DNA of 64,000 nt from Microbacteriaceae bacterium (GCA_019638805.1 JAHBTA010000002.1:186001-250000), one strand, 5' to 3'; positions 19,313-28,209 are shown, numbered from the stretch's first letter. Numbers and translations are program-made. The notes: generated from the sequence alone by a model not told the origin.

Positions 19313-20203
19313 GTGACGATGGAGCAGACGACCCGCGTAGTTCCTGCGGGCTGGTACGAGGACCCCGCCGACGGCGGACGAGTCCGCTGGTGGAACGGTC
19401 TCTCCTGGACCGAGCACGTCGAGGCCAAGCCGGCCGGTGCGGCCGCCGGCGCCGCCGCCGACCAGCGCGCCGCCGAGGCTCGCGATCTCGAGCGCCAGCA
19501 CGGCCTCACGGCCGGTGAGACCGATGTCATGACGCGTCGCGCCTCGATGATGCTGGACGCGCGCGGCCCCTCCACCGGAACGATTCCCGTGCAGGGCATC
19601 GCCGTTCCGACGCACGCGATCCGCACCGGGACCACGTCGGCCTGGCTGCTCGCCGTCACGCCCGTCCTGGCGAGTCTGCTCGCGGCCGTCGCGGCGTACA
19701 TCTACTTCTACGTCTCCCCCACCCCGCTCGTCGCGGCCATCGCGCTCGTCCTCATGGCGCTGGGCTTCCTGTGGGCGGTGGGCGACAGCAAGCTGCTCCG
19801 CCACCGCGGATTCACCCCGCCGAGCCCGCTTCTGGCGCTCGCCCTGCCGCTCGTGGGTCCGCTGCTCTACCTCATCGTGCGCAGCCGCAAGGTCTCGGGC
19901 GCGGGCCCGCTCCTGGGCTTCCTGGTCCTGCTCGTGGTCGCCGTGCTCGCGCCGGTGGCCCTGGGCATCGCCGGGGGCGCTCAGACGATCACCAAGGCGC
20001 TCGAGGTCCAGCGCGCCGTCTCCGACGATCTGGTGGGATCCGGTGCGGCGACCAGCGTGACCTGCCCGCCGATCGTCGAGTCGACGAGCACCGGAAGCGT
20101 CTACACCTGCGACGCGGTCCTGCCCTCGGGCGAGACGGCGCACGTCTGGGTGAGCTTCGACAACGAGCAGGGCGCCTTCAGCTGGGCGCTGGCGAACCGC
20201 TGA
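19313..20203 (+). CDS. DUF2510 membrane protein, paralogue of the preceding gene
   Basis: 296 residues with the same order as the preceding gene but a shorter linker: DUF2510 (V-V-P-A-G-W-Y-E-D-P, V-R-W-W-N, W-T-E-H) at 8-32, four membrane segments, and a Cys-containing C-terminal domain (V-T-C-P-P-I-V-E, Y-T-C-D-A-V-L) of DUF4333 type. The start GTG 19313 has AGGGAG 6 nt upstream; ATG 19319 is the alternative. The stop overlaps the convergent MerB-like gene by 26 nt. Tandem position suggests duplication. Confidence 0.75.
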   Translation: MTMEQTTRVVPAGWYEDPADGGRVRWWNGLSWTEHVEAKPAGAAAGAAADQRAAEARDLERQHGLTAGETDVMTRRASMMLDARGPSTGTIPVQGIAVPTHAIRTGTTSAWLLAVTPVLASLLAAVAAYIYFYVSPTPLVAAIALVLMALGFLWAVGDSKLLRHRGFTPPSPLLALALPLVGPLLYLIVRSRKVSGAGPLLGFLVLLVVAVLAPVALGIAGGAQTITKALEVQRAVSDDLVGSGAATSVTCPPIVESTSTGSVYTCDAVLPSGETAHVWVSFDNEQGAFSWALANR

Positions 20204-20996
20204 CCCCCGGCCCGGCCTCCGCGTCGGGAAGCCCCGCGTTCGGACGGCCGGCGTCGGGAAGGCCCCAGAACGATCCGCTCAGGCCGATCGAGGCGAAGTA
20301 CTCGGCGGCCCGGGTCGGCTCGCGACGCTCGTAGGGCGTGTCGAGCCGTCCGGCGTACCATCCGCGCGCCAGGAGCCACAGCGTCTCGAGCGACATGACG
20401 TACCCGCGTTCCTGCCCGGTGGCCGACAGCCAGGCGCTCACGCAGCCCTCCGAGCAGAAGATGCTCTGATTGCCGCAACTGCGCACGACGTCGTCCCAGA
20501 TGCGAGCGACCGGAACGAGGAAGTGCGCCACCTGCTGCCCCGCCGGCGGAGCGTCGCGGCTCACGACCCAGGCGTGCGGGGTGAAGCAGTTCGGGCAGGT
20601 GGTCGCGACGAGCACGGTGGGCTCGTCGGACACCAGGTGCGGGATCGCGAACGAGTCCCACGCGCATCCGCCCCACCACAGCGTGCGGGCGCCCATGACC
20701 GAGAATCGCAGCGGGATCCCCGCGAACGGGTGCGCGATCAGGATGCGGCGGTCGGCATCCAGCACCAGGTGCCTCGCGGCGTGCAGGGCGTCGAACGCGG
20801 CGGCGGCCTCGAGCGGCCGCAGGCCCAGCCGGTCCGCGACGCCCAGAACGGTCGGCGGACGCCCGGTCGCGGCGAACTCGCGGTAGACGTGCACGCGCAC
20901 GCGCTCGACCAGTCGCGGGTCGGGCGCGGACGACTGGGGCGGCTCGGGCACTGGCGACTCGGGCGCGGACGGCTCGGACACGGACGGCCCCGTCAT
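20178..20996 (-). CDS. Alkylmercury-lyase-like (MerB-family) protein
   Basis: 272 residues: a Pro/Ser-rich N-terminal tail (1-27), a winged-helix-like part (28-85), then a MerB-type core. The MerB catalytic arrangement Cys-x-x-Asp is present as C111-A-W-D114 (G-G-C-A-W-D-S-F-A-I-P), with further Cys at 134, 137, 174, 181 and 185. MerB cleaves carbon-mercury bonds, but no merA, merT or merR gene is nearby, so real substrate is doubtful; distant members of the family occur in secondary metabolism and regulation. The ATG overlaps the stop of the DarT-like gene (ATGA), indicating one transcript. Confidence 0.65.
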   Translation of the reverse strand: MTGPSVSEPSAPESPVPEPPQSSAPDPRLVERVRVHVYREFAATGRPPTVLGVADRLGLRPLEAAAAFDALHAARHLVLDADRRILIAHPFAGIPLRFSVMGARTLWWGGCAWDSFAIPHLVSDEPTVLVATTCPNCFTPHAWVVSRDAPPAGQQVAHFLVPVARIWDDVVRSCGNQSIFCSEGCVSAWLSATGQERGYVMSLETLWLLARGWYAGRLDTPYERREPTRAAEYFASIGLSGSFWGLPDAGRPNAGLPDAEAGPGVSGSPAPS

Positions 20997-21742
20997 GCGG
21001 TCGCGAACCAGGGCGGGTAGACGGCGATGCGCGGTGCGGCGTCGACGACGGCGAAGAGCTCCCGCACGGTGTCGCGCACGGGCTCGCTGGCGACGCTCAC
21101 GGCGGCGATCGCCGAGATCGGGACGGGCTCCGCGGACAGCAGCTCGACGTCGGCGAGGTCGGGGTCGGTCGCGCGCGCCCTGCGCAGCACCGCGGCCGCG
21201 TCTCCCGGCCCGATTCCGAAGCGGGTCGCGGAGGCGCCGGCATCCCGATCGGAGGCGACAATGGCATCCCCGAGCGCTGAACCGGGGACGCCCAGCAGCA
21301 CGAACTCCGTGGCTCGCGCCGCACGGGCGGCGTCGGACCAGTGCGGGCCGACCGCGCCGTCGCGCAGTTCCAGCCAGCGCGTCGCAAGGGGCGCCGCGAA
21401 GAACGGGACGTGCGCGGCCACCGTGCGGCCGTCGGCCAGATCGGCGGCCCGCCGCAGCTCTCGCGTGGTCGCCGAACTCACGTCGACCACCGGAGTCGCG
21501 TCGGGGCGCAGGGCGCCGTCATCGAGGATGGCGGCCAGATTCCGCAGGTGCGTCACGTGGAAGAAGCGGTGCGTCGCGAGCGCGAAGGGGGCGGCGGTGT
21601 GGCCAGGCGACTCGGCGCGCGCCCTCGGCACTCCCCCGCTGCGCACGGGCCTCGGGGCACGACGCACCGGGTCAGCGGGCGTACGCGGGAAGCAGATGTC
21701 GCACAGACCGACCGGGAAGCCGTGGATGCATTCATCGTCCAC
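20993..21742 (-). CDS. DarT-like (DUF4433) putative ADP-ribosyltransferase
   Basis: 249 residues. Residues 5-17 form a possible zinc site (C-I-H-G-F-P-V-G-L-C-D-I-C); residues 60-235 match the DUF4433/DarT fold: F-H-V-T-H-L-R-N-L-A-A-I-L with the family histidine, V-P-F-F-A-A-P, and Glu146 in A-T-E-F-V-L-L, placed like the catalytic Glu of DarT. DarT enzymes ADP-ribosylate thymidine in single-stranded DNA and are toxins neutralised by the macrodomain protein DarG. No macrodomain gene is seen here; instead the gene overlaps a MerB-like gene. Domain assignment is by eye. Confidence 0.6.
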   Translation of the reverse strand: MDDECIHGFPVGLCDICFPRTPADPVRRAPRPVRSGGVPRARAESPGHTAAPFALATHRFFHVTHLRNLAAILDDGALRPDATPVVDVSSATTRELRRAADLADGRTVAAHVPFFAAPLATRWLELRDGAVGPHWSDAARAARATEFVLLGVPGSALGDAIVASDRDAGASATRFGIGPGDAAAVLRRARATDPDLADVELLSAEPVPISAIAAVSVASEPVRDTVRELFAVVDAAPRIAVYPPWFATA

Positions 21743-21772
21743 CCATCCAAACTACCCCGCCACCAGGGAGAA

Positions 21773-21804
21773 GGCCGGGCCCTCGCGATCGCGAGGGCCC
21801 GGCC
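21773..21804. terminator. 32-bp perfect palindrome after the M28 peptidase gene
   Basis: The 16-bp left half ggccgggccctcgcga (21773-21788) is followed immediately by its exact reverse complement. It lies 20 bp after the stop of the peptidase gene on the minus strand, and would form a strong hairpin in either transcript. No long U tract follows, so it may work as a GC-only terminator or RNA-stabilising stem. Confidence 0.6.
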
Positions 21805-21824
21805 GTGCAGCGGGTGCGCGGAAC

Positions 21825-23525
21825 CTACGTGCGACCCCAGTCGCCGTCGCCGTGGTGACCGTGCCCGTCACCATGGCCCCAGCCCCAGTGGTCGTTCCAG
21901 TTGCCCCAGCCGCCGTGGTGGCCGTGTCCGCCACCGGGCTTGCGCGTCGACTCGCTGAAGGTCCAAACCGCGTGGGCCATCGCATCCGCGTTGGTCTCGA
22001 GGGCGTCCTTCGAGACGTTCGCGATGGTGTCGCACGCCTGGTGGTAGCACGGGTCGTATGCCTCACCCGCGGTGCCGCCGAACTGCGCGGCCTCCTCGTC
22101 GGACTTGATGCCCTCGGCCCCGGTGAACAGCCCGCCCGCCGGGATGCCGGCGCTGATGAACCCGAAGTAGTCCGAGCGCCCGTCGAACGCCGTGGGCTTG
22201 AACGGCTCACCCTGCGCGGTGAACCACTCGTTGAACACGTGCTCGATCTCAGCCGAACCCTCCGGGCCCGCCTCGCCGAACGCGTCGCCGTCGCCGTCGT
22301 AGACGAAGTTGACCGCGTTGGGCGAGCCGACCATGTCGAAGTTGAGGTTGAGCCCCGTGTTGGCCGCCTGCTCCTCGGTCAGCTGCGAGACGTAGTAGTT
22401 CGACCCCTGCAGGCCGTCCTCCTCGCCCGACCACCACGCGAACACGATCTGGTTCGCGGGCTTCGCCTTGATCTTGGCCAGCTGGACCGCGACCTCGAGG
22501 ATCGCCGCCGAGCCCGAACCGTTGTCGTTGATCCCGGGGCCCTCGGCGACGGAATCCAGGTGAGCTCCGACCACGACCTGCTTGGTCGGGTCGCCCTTCG
22601 CGGTCTTCGCGATGACGTTGAAGGTGTCGACCGTGACCGTCGTGGTCTCGACCACGATGCGCAACTGCGCGTCGGTCGCCGCGACCAGGGTCTCGCCGAT
22701 CTCGAAGCTCGTGCCCAGCACCGGGATCCCGGTGCCGAAGTCTCCGAGCGTGCCCAGGATCACCCCGAAGCGATCGTCACCGGGTACGTCGTTGCCCTGG
22801 TTGAAGATCACGACGCCCGCTGCGCCCGCGGCCTCGGCGTTGGCCGCCTTGTCCGCGAAGGAGCAGGTCCCGCGCTGGATGAGCGCGATGGCGCCCGCCG
22901 GGAAGTCGGCGAAGTCCTCCGCCTCGCACCCGGATGAGCTGGACCGGTCGCCCTCGAGGTTCACGTCCACCGGGACGGCCGCCGCGGTGACCTCGCCCTC
23001 GCCCGAGTAGTCCATCGGGTAGAACTGGTCCTGCAGCACGTAGTCGACCGGATCCGGCGCGACCTGCGAGAACTCGGCGCGGTCGAGGTTGGTCTTGTCG
23101 TACGAGAACGGCTGGCGCTCGGTCTGGTAGCCGGCACGGTGCAGCACGGCCTCGATGTACTCGGCCGATTCCACGTGCCCCTCGGAACCCGCGGACCGGT
23201 TGCCGTCGTTGCGGTCGGCGATCCTCTGCAGCGCCTTCAGGTGCTTGATGATGCCCTTCGCGGTCACCGCCTGGACGAGGCGGTCGGAGCTGGTGACGGT
23301 GCCGCCGCCGTTCCCCCCGCCGTGGTGGCCCCCGCCGTGGTGGCCTCCCCCGCCGTGGTGGTGGCCCCAGCCGCCGCGCGGACCGCCCGCGGTGACGGAT
23401 GCGGCGCTCTCGCCGCCTGCGAGCTGCGGGCTCGCATAGGCCGGTGTCGACAACCCGACGGCGAGGATCGCTCCCGTCGCGATTGCGGCTGCCGAGATGG
23501 CTCGGCGTCGCCTGATTCCGATCAC
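21825..23525 (-). CDS. Secreted M28 aminopeptidase with PA domain and Gly/His-rich flanks
   Basis: 566 residues from GTG 23525, supported by AAAGGGGAAG 4 nt upstream. Residues 1-31 are a signal peptide (R-R-R-R, then a hydrophobic core and A-Y-A). A PA domain lies about 190-300. The M28 zinc site shows H322 and D324 (A-H-L-D-S), D334 (N-D-N-G-S-G), E368-E369 (G-E-E-D), D397 and H495. It should be a di-zinc exopeptidase acting outside the cell. Unusual Gly/His-rich stretches flank it: residues 50-75 after the signal peptide, and 531-566 at the C-terminus. They could bind metal or the cell surface. Confidence 0.88.
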   Translation of the reverse strand: MIGIRRRRAISAAAIATGAILAVGLSTPAYASPQLAGGESAASVTAGGPRGGWGHHHGGGGHHGGGHHGGGNGGGTVTSSDRLVQAVTAKGIIKHLKALQRIADRNDGNRSAGSEGHVESAEYIEAVLHRAGYQTERQPFSYDKTNLDRAEFSQVAPDPVDYVLQDQFYPMDYSGEGEVTAAAVPVDVNLEGDRSSSSGCEAEDFADFPAGAIALIQRGTCSFADKAANAEAAGAAGVVIFNQGNDVPGDDRFGVILGTLGDFGTGIPVLGTSFEIGETLVAATDAQLRIVVETTTVTVDTFNVIAKTAKGDPTKQVVVGAHLDSVAEGPGINDNGSGSAAILEVAVQLAKIKAKPANQIVFAWWSGEEDGLQGSNYYVSQLTEEQAANTGLNLNFDMVGSPNAVNFVYDGDGDAFGEAGPEGSAEIEHVFNEWFTAQGEPFKPTAFDGRSDYFGFISAGIPAGGLFTGAEGIKSDEEAAQFGGTAGEAYDPCYHQACDTIANVSKDALETNADAMAHAVWTFSESTRKPGGGHGHHGGWGNWNDHWGWGHGDGHGHHGDGDWGRT

Positions 23526-23707
23526 GTGACTTCCCCTTTCACGTATCGCGCCGGGCGCGGTTCGCACCGGCACGGACCCCGGGGACGATACCCCCGCATG
23601 GGGGGCGCTCACGGGGTTCGCAGGGGGTTCCGGGTTTCGGGTGGGGCGTTCGGGGGACCTATGGGGGACAGAACGCTAGTACCAGGGAGAGAACACGTTG
23701 TCGGCGG

Positions 23708-24919
23708 TCACGTCGACCCCTGGTCCCACAGGACCGCCTGGGCGCGCAGGGCGAGGTCGCGCAGCAGCGAGGTCTCCTCGGCCGTGAACTCCCGCGGGTG
23801 GTCGGCGTAGACGGCCAGGGCGCCGATGCGCTCACCGCCCGGCGCCTCCAGCGGGTACCCGGCATAGAAGCCCACGTGTTCGCGGCCCTCGACGTGCGCG
23901 AGGGGGCCGAAAAGCGGGTGCGAGGCGACATCCGGAACGATCAGGACACCCGGATGGGCGATCTGGTAGTTGCAGAACGTCTGCGCGCGCGGGAGGGTTC
24001 TGACCCGCGAACTCGCCGCGAAGATGACCCGCAGCATGTCCCCGTCGACCACGGTGAGCGCCGACTCCAGTCCCAGCATCGCGCGGGCCATGCGCACGAT
24101 CTGCTCGATGCGCGGATCGGTCGGGACGTCGGCGACGCCGAGGGCGTCGAGGGCGCGCTGCCGGGCGGCATCGTCGAACCCCGTGGGGACCGTGCGTCCT
24201 CCGGCGTGCTCGGCCGTGAGAAGCTCGGCGAGCACCGGGGCGAGCGCGGTCGACCAGTTGTCGTAGATGGCGGCGGCGTCCATGCCGGGGCGGATGCCGG
24301 CTCGCTCGGGTGCGAACGGCAGGTACCGCACGCGCCCGCTGGCCTCGCACGACCGGCGCGTGACCTCGTTGTGGGCGATCACGATGCGCTCGGCCCAGCG
24401 CACCGCGAAGGCCGGAACATCCATCGCCAGCGCGAACTGCGAGGTTCCCGCCAGGAGGATCGGGAGGGTCGGGGGCACGTCCGCGGTCGCGACGTCGAGG
24501 AACGCCTGCACCTCGCGGCGCCACAGGGAGTCGGGCAGCATGCGCAGGACATGCCGCACACCGACCATGACCAGCACGGCGTCGAAGCGGTCCAGGTTCT
24601 CGGTGCGCAGAATCGCAGCTGCCGCCTGGAGGTCGAACGGATCGGCGACCCGGACCTCGACATCCGCCCCTCGCCCGGTCAGGGCGGCGAGCCGGCGGGC
24701 CAGCCAGCCGCAGAGCGCGAGGTCGTGGGACGCGACACCCGCACCGCCGGCGACCGGGGACCCGACCAGCAGCACCCGGTCGGGGTCGGGACCGGACCCG
24801 TGGGCGATCGGGGGGTCGGTGGGGTAGGCGAGGTCGCCATCGGCGCGCAGGCGCGACCGCAGGATCGTGCTGGCGGGCGGACCGGCCAGCCAGCGGGCGA
24901 CGGTCTCAGCGACCGCCAC
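23708..24919 (-). CDS. SGNH-like hydrolase with C-terminal GAF domain
   Basis: 403 residues. The N-terminal half (about 45-250) begins with R-V-L-L-V-G-S-P-V-A-G-G-A-G-V, in the place of the SGNH block I, and continues with V-L-V-M-V-G-V-R-H-V-L, as in a group of actinobacterial SGNH-fold proteins. The C-terminal part (about 260-400) is a GAF domain ending in I-G-A-L-A-V-Y-A-D-H-P-R-E-F-T. The catalytic Ser appears at G-S-P; activity is not certain. GTG 24919 overlaps the stop of the DUF2207 gene by 14 nt, so they are probably cotranscribed. Confidence 0.65.
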   Translation of the reverse strand: MAVAETVARWLAGPPASTILRSRLRADGDLAYPTDPPIAHGSGPDPDRVLLVGSPVAGGAGVASHDLALCGWLARRLAALTGRGADVEVRVADPFDLQAAAAILRTENLDRFDAVLVMVGVRHVLRMLPDSLWRREVQAFLDVATADVPPTLPILLAGTSQFALAMDVPAFAVRWAERIVIAHNEVTRRSCEASGRVRYLPFAPERAGIRPGMDAAAIYDNWSTALAPVLAELLTAEHAGGRTVPTGFDDAARQRALDALGVADVPTDPRIEQIVRMARAMLGLESALTVVDGDMLRVIFAASSRVRTLPRAQTFCNYQIAHPGVLIVPDVASHPLFGPLAHVEGREHVGFYAGYPLEAPGGERIGALAVYADHPREFTAEETSLLRDLALRAQAVLWDQGST

Positions 24920-26840
24920 CGCCCCCGCCTCCCCCGCCGCCGCCGGAGAACCCCCCGCCGAACGATCCCCCCGAGAAGCTGCTGCCCCCGCTGCTGCTCC
25001 AGCTCGAGCCCGACGAGGACGAGGACTGCATCGGCGGGCTGGTCCCGCGACTGAGGCCGGAGAGCATGCTCGAGAACTGGTACGCCTGGAACGGCGTCGT
25101 GCCCGCGTACCAGTCCAGCTGCTGCCCGGTCTGCTCGAGCTGGATCTCGAGCTCGCGCGCCCAGGAATCCTCGATGCCCCAGATGACGGCCCAGGGCAGC
25201 AGCTTCTCGTAGAGCTTGACCAGCTGCCGCCCGTCGCCGACATCGATGCGCTCGGCACCGGTGGCGCTCTGCAGCACCGCGAAGCGGTCCTTCTCGGCCA
25301 GGTTCAGGTACATCTGCATGCCCAGCAGATAGTCGACCGTGGATGCGCCGTGCGGGCTCAGGGTCGGCTGCTTGCGCGCCGCGAAGACCGCAGCCCCCAC
25401 TCCGACCGCCCCTCCGAAGAACGCGAACATGCCGAGCACCACGCCCATGAACCCGGATGCCGCGGAGCCGACGAGCCCGAGTACCGCAGCGATGACGACG
25501 ACCGCCAGGAGCCACCTGCTGCCGCGAGTGGCCGCCGCGGGCCCGAGGTACCCGCTCGCCTCGATCGCGGACGGGAGCGCCGCGACGACGGGGCGCAGAT
25601 CGTCGGCGAGTTCGACATCACCGGACCGCTTCAGATCGCGGGCCGTACCGGGTGCCGCTCCCGCACCGAACAGCGCGTCGACGACCGCCTGCTCCCAGCT
25701 GTCCAGGCCGGTCGGGTCCACCAGCTGCACGGCGTAGTCCGCACCGGTGGCGTCCTCCACGGGGTACCCGAGCAGGCGGATCCGGCGCTTGACAGCCAGA
25801 CTCACCAGCTGCGCCTGGAGCGCCGTGCCCCGGCGCTGGATGAGTTCGGCGGCAACCATGACATCGAGCCCCTTGGGCACCGAGTACTGCGGAACGATGA
25901 AACCGGTCGGGACCGCTCGTCGCCGTTTCGTGGCGACGGATCCGGCGACCCCGGCGACGAAGGCGACGATGCCGCCCAGTAGCGAGGTCGCGAGAGCCCA
26001 GGCGGGCGGCGGGTCCAGGTCGATCGGGTCGAGGGGCACGTAGGGAGCGTTCGGGTCGTAGGGCGAACCGCCCTCGACCTCCTCGCCCTCGACGAAGGTC
26101 CCCGCGAGGAACGCCACCACGATGGCCAGGTTCTCGCGCGGACCCAGGTTCGTGGCCGAGGCGCGCAGCTCCGCTCCGCCGTCGACGGTCTGGGTCGTGC
26201 TCACGCCGGAGGGGCATACCCGGGTCGAGCCCTGCGGGCCCGCGTAGCAGCTGTGCCCCTCGCCCAGCTCCGCCGCGAGATCGGGCCCCACGAGCACGGT
26301 CGCGCTCACCTCGCCGAACGGCTGGTCCCATCCGGTCCCGTTGACGTCCCAGTAGAACTCGTCGTCGCCGGCGTCCGCGAAGGCGCGGATGGTGTCCACC
26401 TGCGTGTAGTGGATGACGTACGTCGTGGCCCCGTGCTTGAAGGTGTCGTCGTCGATGATGAGCACCGTGAAGCCGCCGTCGGACTGCACCTCGTAGTAGA
26501 TGTCATCGCCGTTCTCGTCCGTGATGCCCAGCACCTGCGTATCGAGCGGCACGTCGCCGTACCAATCCGGGATCGAGCGGATGATCCCGCGATTCTGATC
26601 GAACGACGGGAACAGCGCCACGGCGGTCTCGATCACGTCGAGGCGGGCGTGCTGATCGGGTGCACGGGTCAGCGTGTACTGCGCGTCGAAGGAGACGAAC
26701 TCGAAGTCGCTCGTGTCGCCCTCGCGCGCGCTCCAGCCGGGCGCGTCGGGCGCGTGAGCGGATGCCGTGGCCGGGATAGCGGGCGCCAGCGCAAGCACGA
26801 TCGCCGCCAGTCCCGCGAACACACGTCGGGTCACCGGCAT
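24906..26840 (-). CDS. DUF2207 membrane protein with Ser/Gly-rich tail
   Basis: 644 residues: signal peptide (1-28), an extracytoplasmic DUF2207 domain (about 45-260, with F-D-A-Q-Y-T-L and R-G-I-I-R-S-I-P), membrane segments near 285-305 and 445-500, a cytoplasmic part in between, and a C-terminal tail with a Ser run and a final Gly-rich block. DUF2207 proteins are widespread membrane proteins of unknown function. The start has TAGGGT at 26847-26852, six nt before ATG 26840, a likely leaderless start divergent from the small gene at 26889. Confidence 0.8.
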   Translation of the reverse strand: MPVTRRVFAGLAAIVLALAPAIPATASAHAPDAPGWSAREGDTSDFEFVSFDAQYTLTRAPDQHARLDVIETAVALFPSFDQNRGIIRSIPDWYGDVPLDTQVLGITDENGDDIYYEVQSDGGFTVLIIDDDTFKHGATTYVIHYTQVDTIRAFADAGDDEFYWDVNGTGWDQPFGEVSATVLVGPDLAAELGEGHSCYAGPQGSTRVCPSGVSTTQTVDGGAELRASATNLGPRENLAIVVAFLAGTFVEGEEVEGGSPYDPNAPYVPLDPIDLDPPPAWALATSLLGGIVAFVAGVAGSVATKRRRAVPTGFIVPQYSVPKGLDVMVAAELIQRRGTALQAQLVSLAVKRRIRLLGYPVEDATGADYAVQLVDPTGLDSWEQAVVDALFGAGAAPGTARDLKRSGDVELADDLRPVVAALPSAIEASGYLGPAAATRGSRWLLAVVVIAAVLGLVGSAASGFMGVVLGMFAFFGGAVGVGAAVFAARKQPTLSPHGASTVDYLLGMQMYLNLAEKDRFAVLQSATGAERIDVGDGRQLVKLYEKLLPWAVIWGIEDSWARELEIQLEQTGQQLDWYAGTTPFQAYQFSSMLSGLSRGTSPPMQSSSSSGSSWSSSGGSSFSGGSFGGGFSGGGGGGGGGGGR

Positions 26841-26888
26841 GGATCGACCCTAACCGCCCAGGGGCCGCGGCGCGCGTAGGCTCGTGCC

Positions 26889-27215
26889 ATGACGGTGTCC
26901 GGCATCCCGCGTCGCGCGAGCCTCGAGGTGCTGCGCGCCGAAGCCACGGACGAGCTCGCCACCGTCGTCTTCGAGCGGCTGAGGGCGGGCGAGGACCCGT
27001 GGGCCTTCATGGAGCTGCTCCCCACGGTTGACGAGCTGGTCGTGCTCACGTTGCGCGCCGAGCTCATCGAGGCGGACCACGGTCGCATCCCCGGCCCCGA
27101 CGTGGACTACCGGATGCTGCGACAGATCGCGCTGGCCTATCCTCCGCTCACCTCCACGGTCTGGGACATGCTGGCCGACCCGGATCGGGTCGTGGCGGAA
27201 CGCAGGCCCGCGTGA
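26889..27215 (+). CDS. Small conserved-looking protein ahead of pabC
   Basis: 108 residues, acidic and helical (A-T-D-E-L-A-T-V-V-F-E-R-L-R-A-G-E-D-P-W), with no membrane segment or known domain. It ends with TGA overlapping the GTG of the lyase gene (GTGA), so the two form a unit. TAGGCT at 26877-26882 lies six nt before the ATG. Role unknown; coupling suggests a link with folate synthesis or simply shared expression. Confidence 0.6.
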   Translation: MTVSGIPRRASLEVLRAEATDELATVVFERLRAGEDPWAFMELLPTVDELVVLTLRAELIEADHGRIPGPDVDYRMLRQIALAYPPLTSTVWDMLADPDRVVAERRPA

Positions 27216-28123
27216 GCGCGCCCACGGGCGCCGCTCCGACCGGTGCGGGCAACGGCGCGACCGCACTGGCCGTGATCGAGTTCGCCGCCGATGGCCGGGC
27301 GACCGGTCATCGCATGGCGTCCCCCGACGAGCCGCAACTCCTGGTCTCGGACCTGGCGGCCACGCGCGGCGACGGCATCTTCGAGACCATCAGCCTGGGC
27401 GGAGGCCGGGCTCAGGCGCTGGAGCCGCATCTCACGCGCTTCGGCCACTCGGCGGCCATGCTCGACCTGCCCGCTCCCGACGCCGAGGTCTGGCGCGCGG
27501 CCGTACTCGCGGTTGCCGATGCTATCGGCCCGGTCGACGAGGGCTTCGTCAAGATCGTGCTCACGCGCGGAGTTGAGGGCGCCGACATTCCCACCGGATG
27601 GGCGTTCGGCGCGGTATCGCCGGAGTTCACCGCCGCACGCACCGAGGGTCTGCGCATCGTCCTCCTGGATCGCGGCTACCGTCACGACATCGCACAGACC
27701 TCGCCGTGGCTCCTGGCCGGAGCGAAGACCCTCAGCTACGCCGTGAACCGCTCGGCGTTTCGCGAGGCCGCACGGCGCGGCGCCGACGACGCGCTCTTCG
27801 TGAGCAGCGACGGCTACCTGCTCGAGGGCCCGGTCTCGACGCTCATCCTGACCTCGGGCTCGCGCATGCTCACGCCGCGCACGGACCTCGGGATCCTCGC
27901 CGGCACGACCCAGTACGACCTCTTCGAGTTCGGTCGAGAGCGCGGATACGAGACCGCTTATGAGTTGCTGACGCCCGCCGACCTGACGACCGCGGATGGC
28001 GCGTGGCTCGTCTCGAGCGTGCGACACGCGGCCCCGGTGCGCGCGGTGGACGGCGTGGAGCGGCCGGTCGACCGCGCGCTGTCGGATGCGATGAACGACT
28101 TCCTGCGCGCCCGAACCGAGTAG
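27212..28123 (+). CDS. pabC: Aminodeoxychorismate lyase-like class IV aminotransferase
   Basis: 303 residues of fold-type IV PLP enzyme. T-R-G-D-G-I-F-E-T-I near residue 51 is the typical PabC/BCAT block, Lys172 in L-A-G-A-K-T-L-S-Y is the PLP-binding lysine, and E-G-P-V-S-T-L and G-I-L-A-G-T-T-Q form the phosphate site. The sequence fits 4-amino-4-deoxychorismate lyase (p-aminobenzoate for folate) best, but branched-chain or D-amino-acid aminotransferase cannot be excluded. The GTG start overlaps the previous stop. Confidence 0.8.
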   Translation: MSAPTGAAPTGAGNGATALAVIEFAADGRATGHRMASPDEPQLLVSDLAATRGDGIFETISLGGGRAQALEPHLTRFGHSAAMLDLPAPDAEVWRAAVLAVADAIGPVDEGFVKIVLTRGVEGADIPTGWAFGAVSPEFTAARTEGLRIVLLDRGYRHDIAQTSPWLLAGAKTLSYAVNRSAFREAARRGADDALFVSSDGYLLEGPVSTLILTSGSRMLTPRTDLGILAGTTQYDLFEFGRERGYETAYELLTPADLTTADGAWLVSSVRHAAPVRAVDGVERPVDRALSDAMNDFLRARTE

Positions 28124-28209
28124 CCGAGCGGGCGAGACCTGCGACCAGTCGAGCTTGCCCGCCGGCCTTGCCCAGATCACGACCGGCGCTCTTCCGACGG
28201 CACGACTCA

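Noticed and set aside
17714..20143. Very long minus-strand ORF antisense to the DUF2510 genes
   Set aside because: Typical of GC-rich DNA, where stops are rare in the opposite frame; the product is low-complexity and the other strand has recognised domains and ribosome-binding sites.
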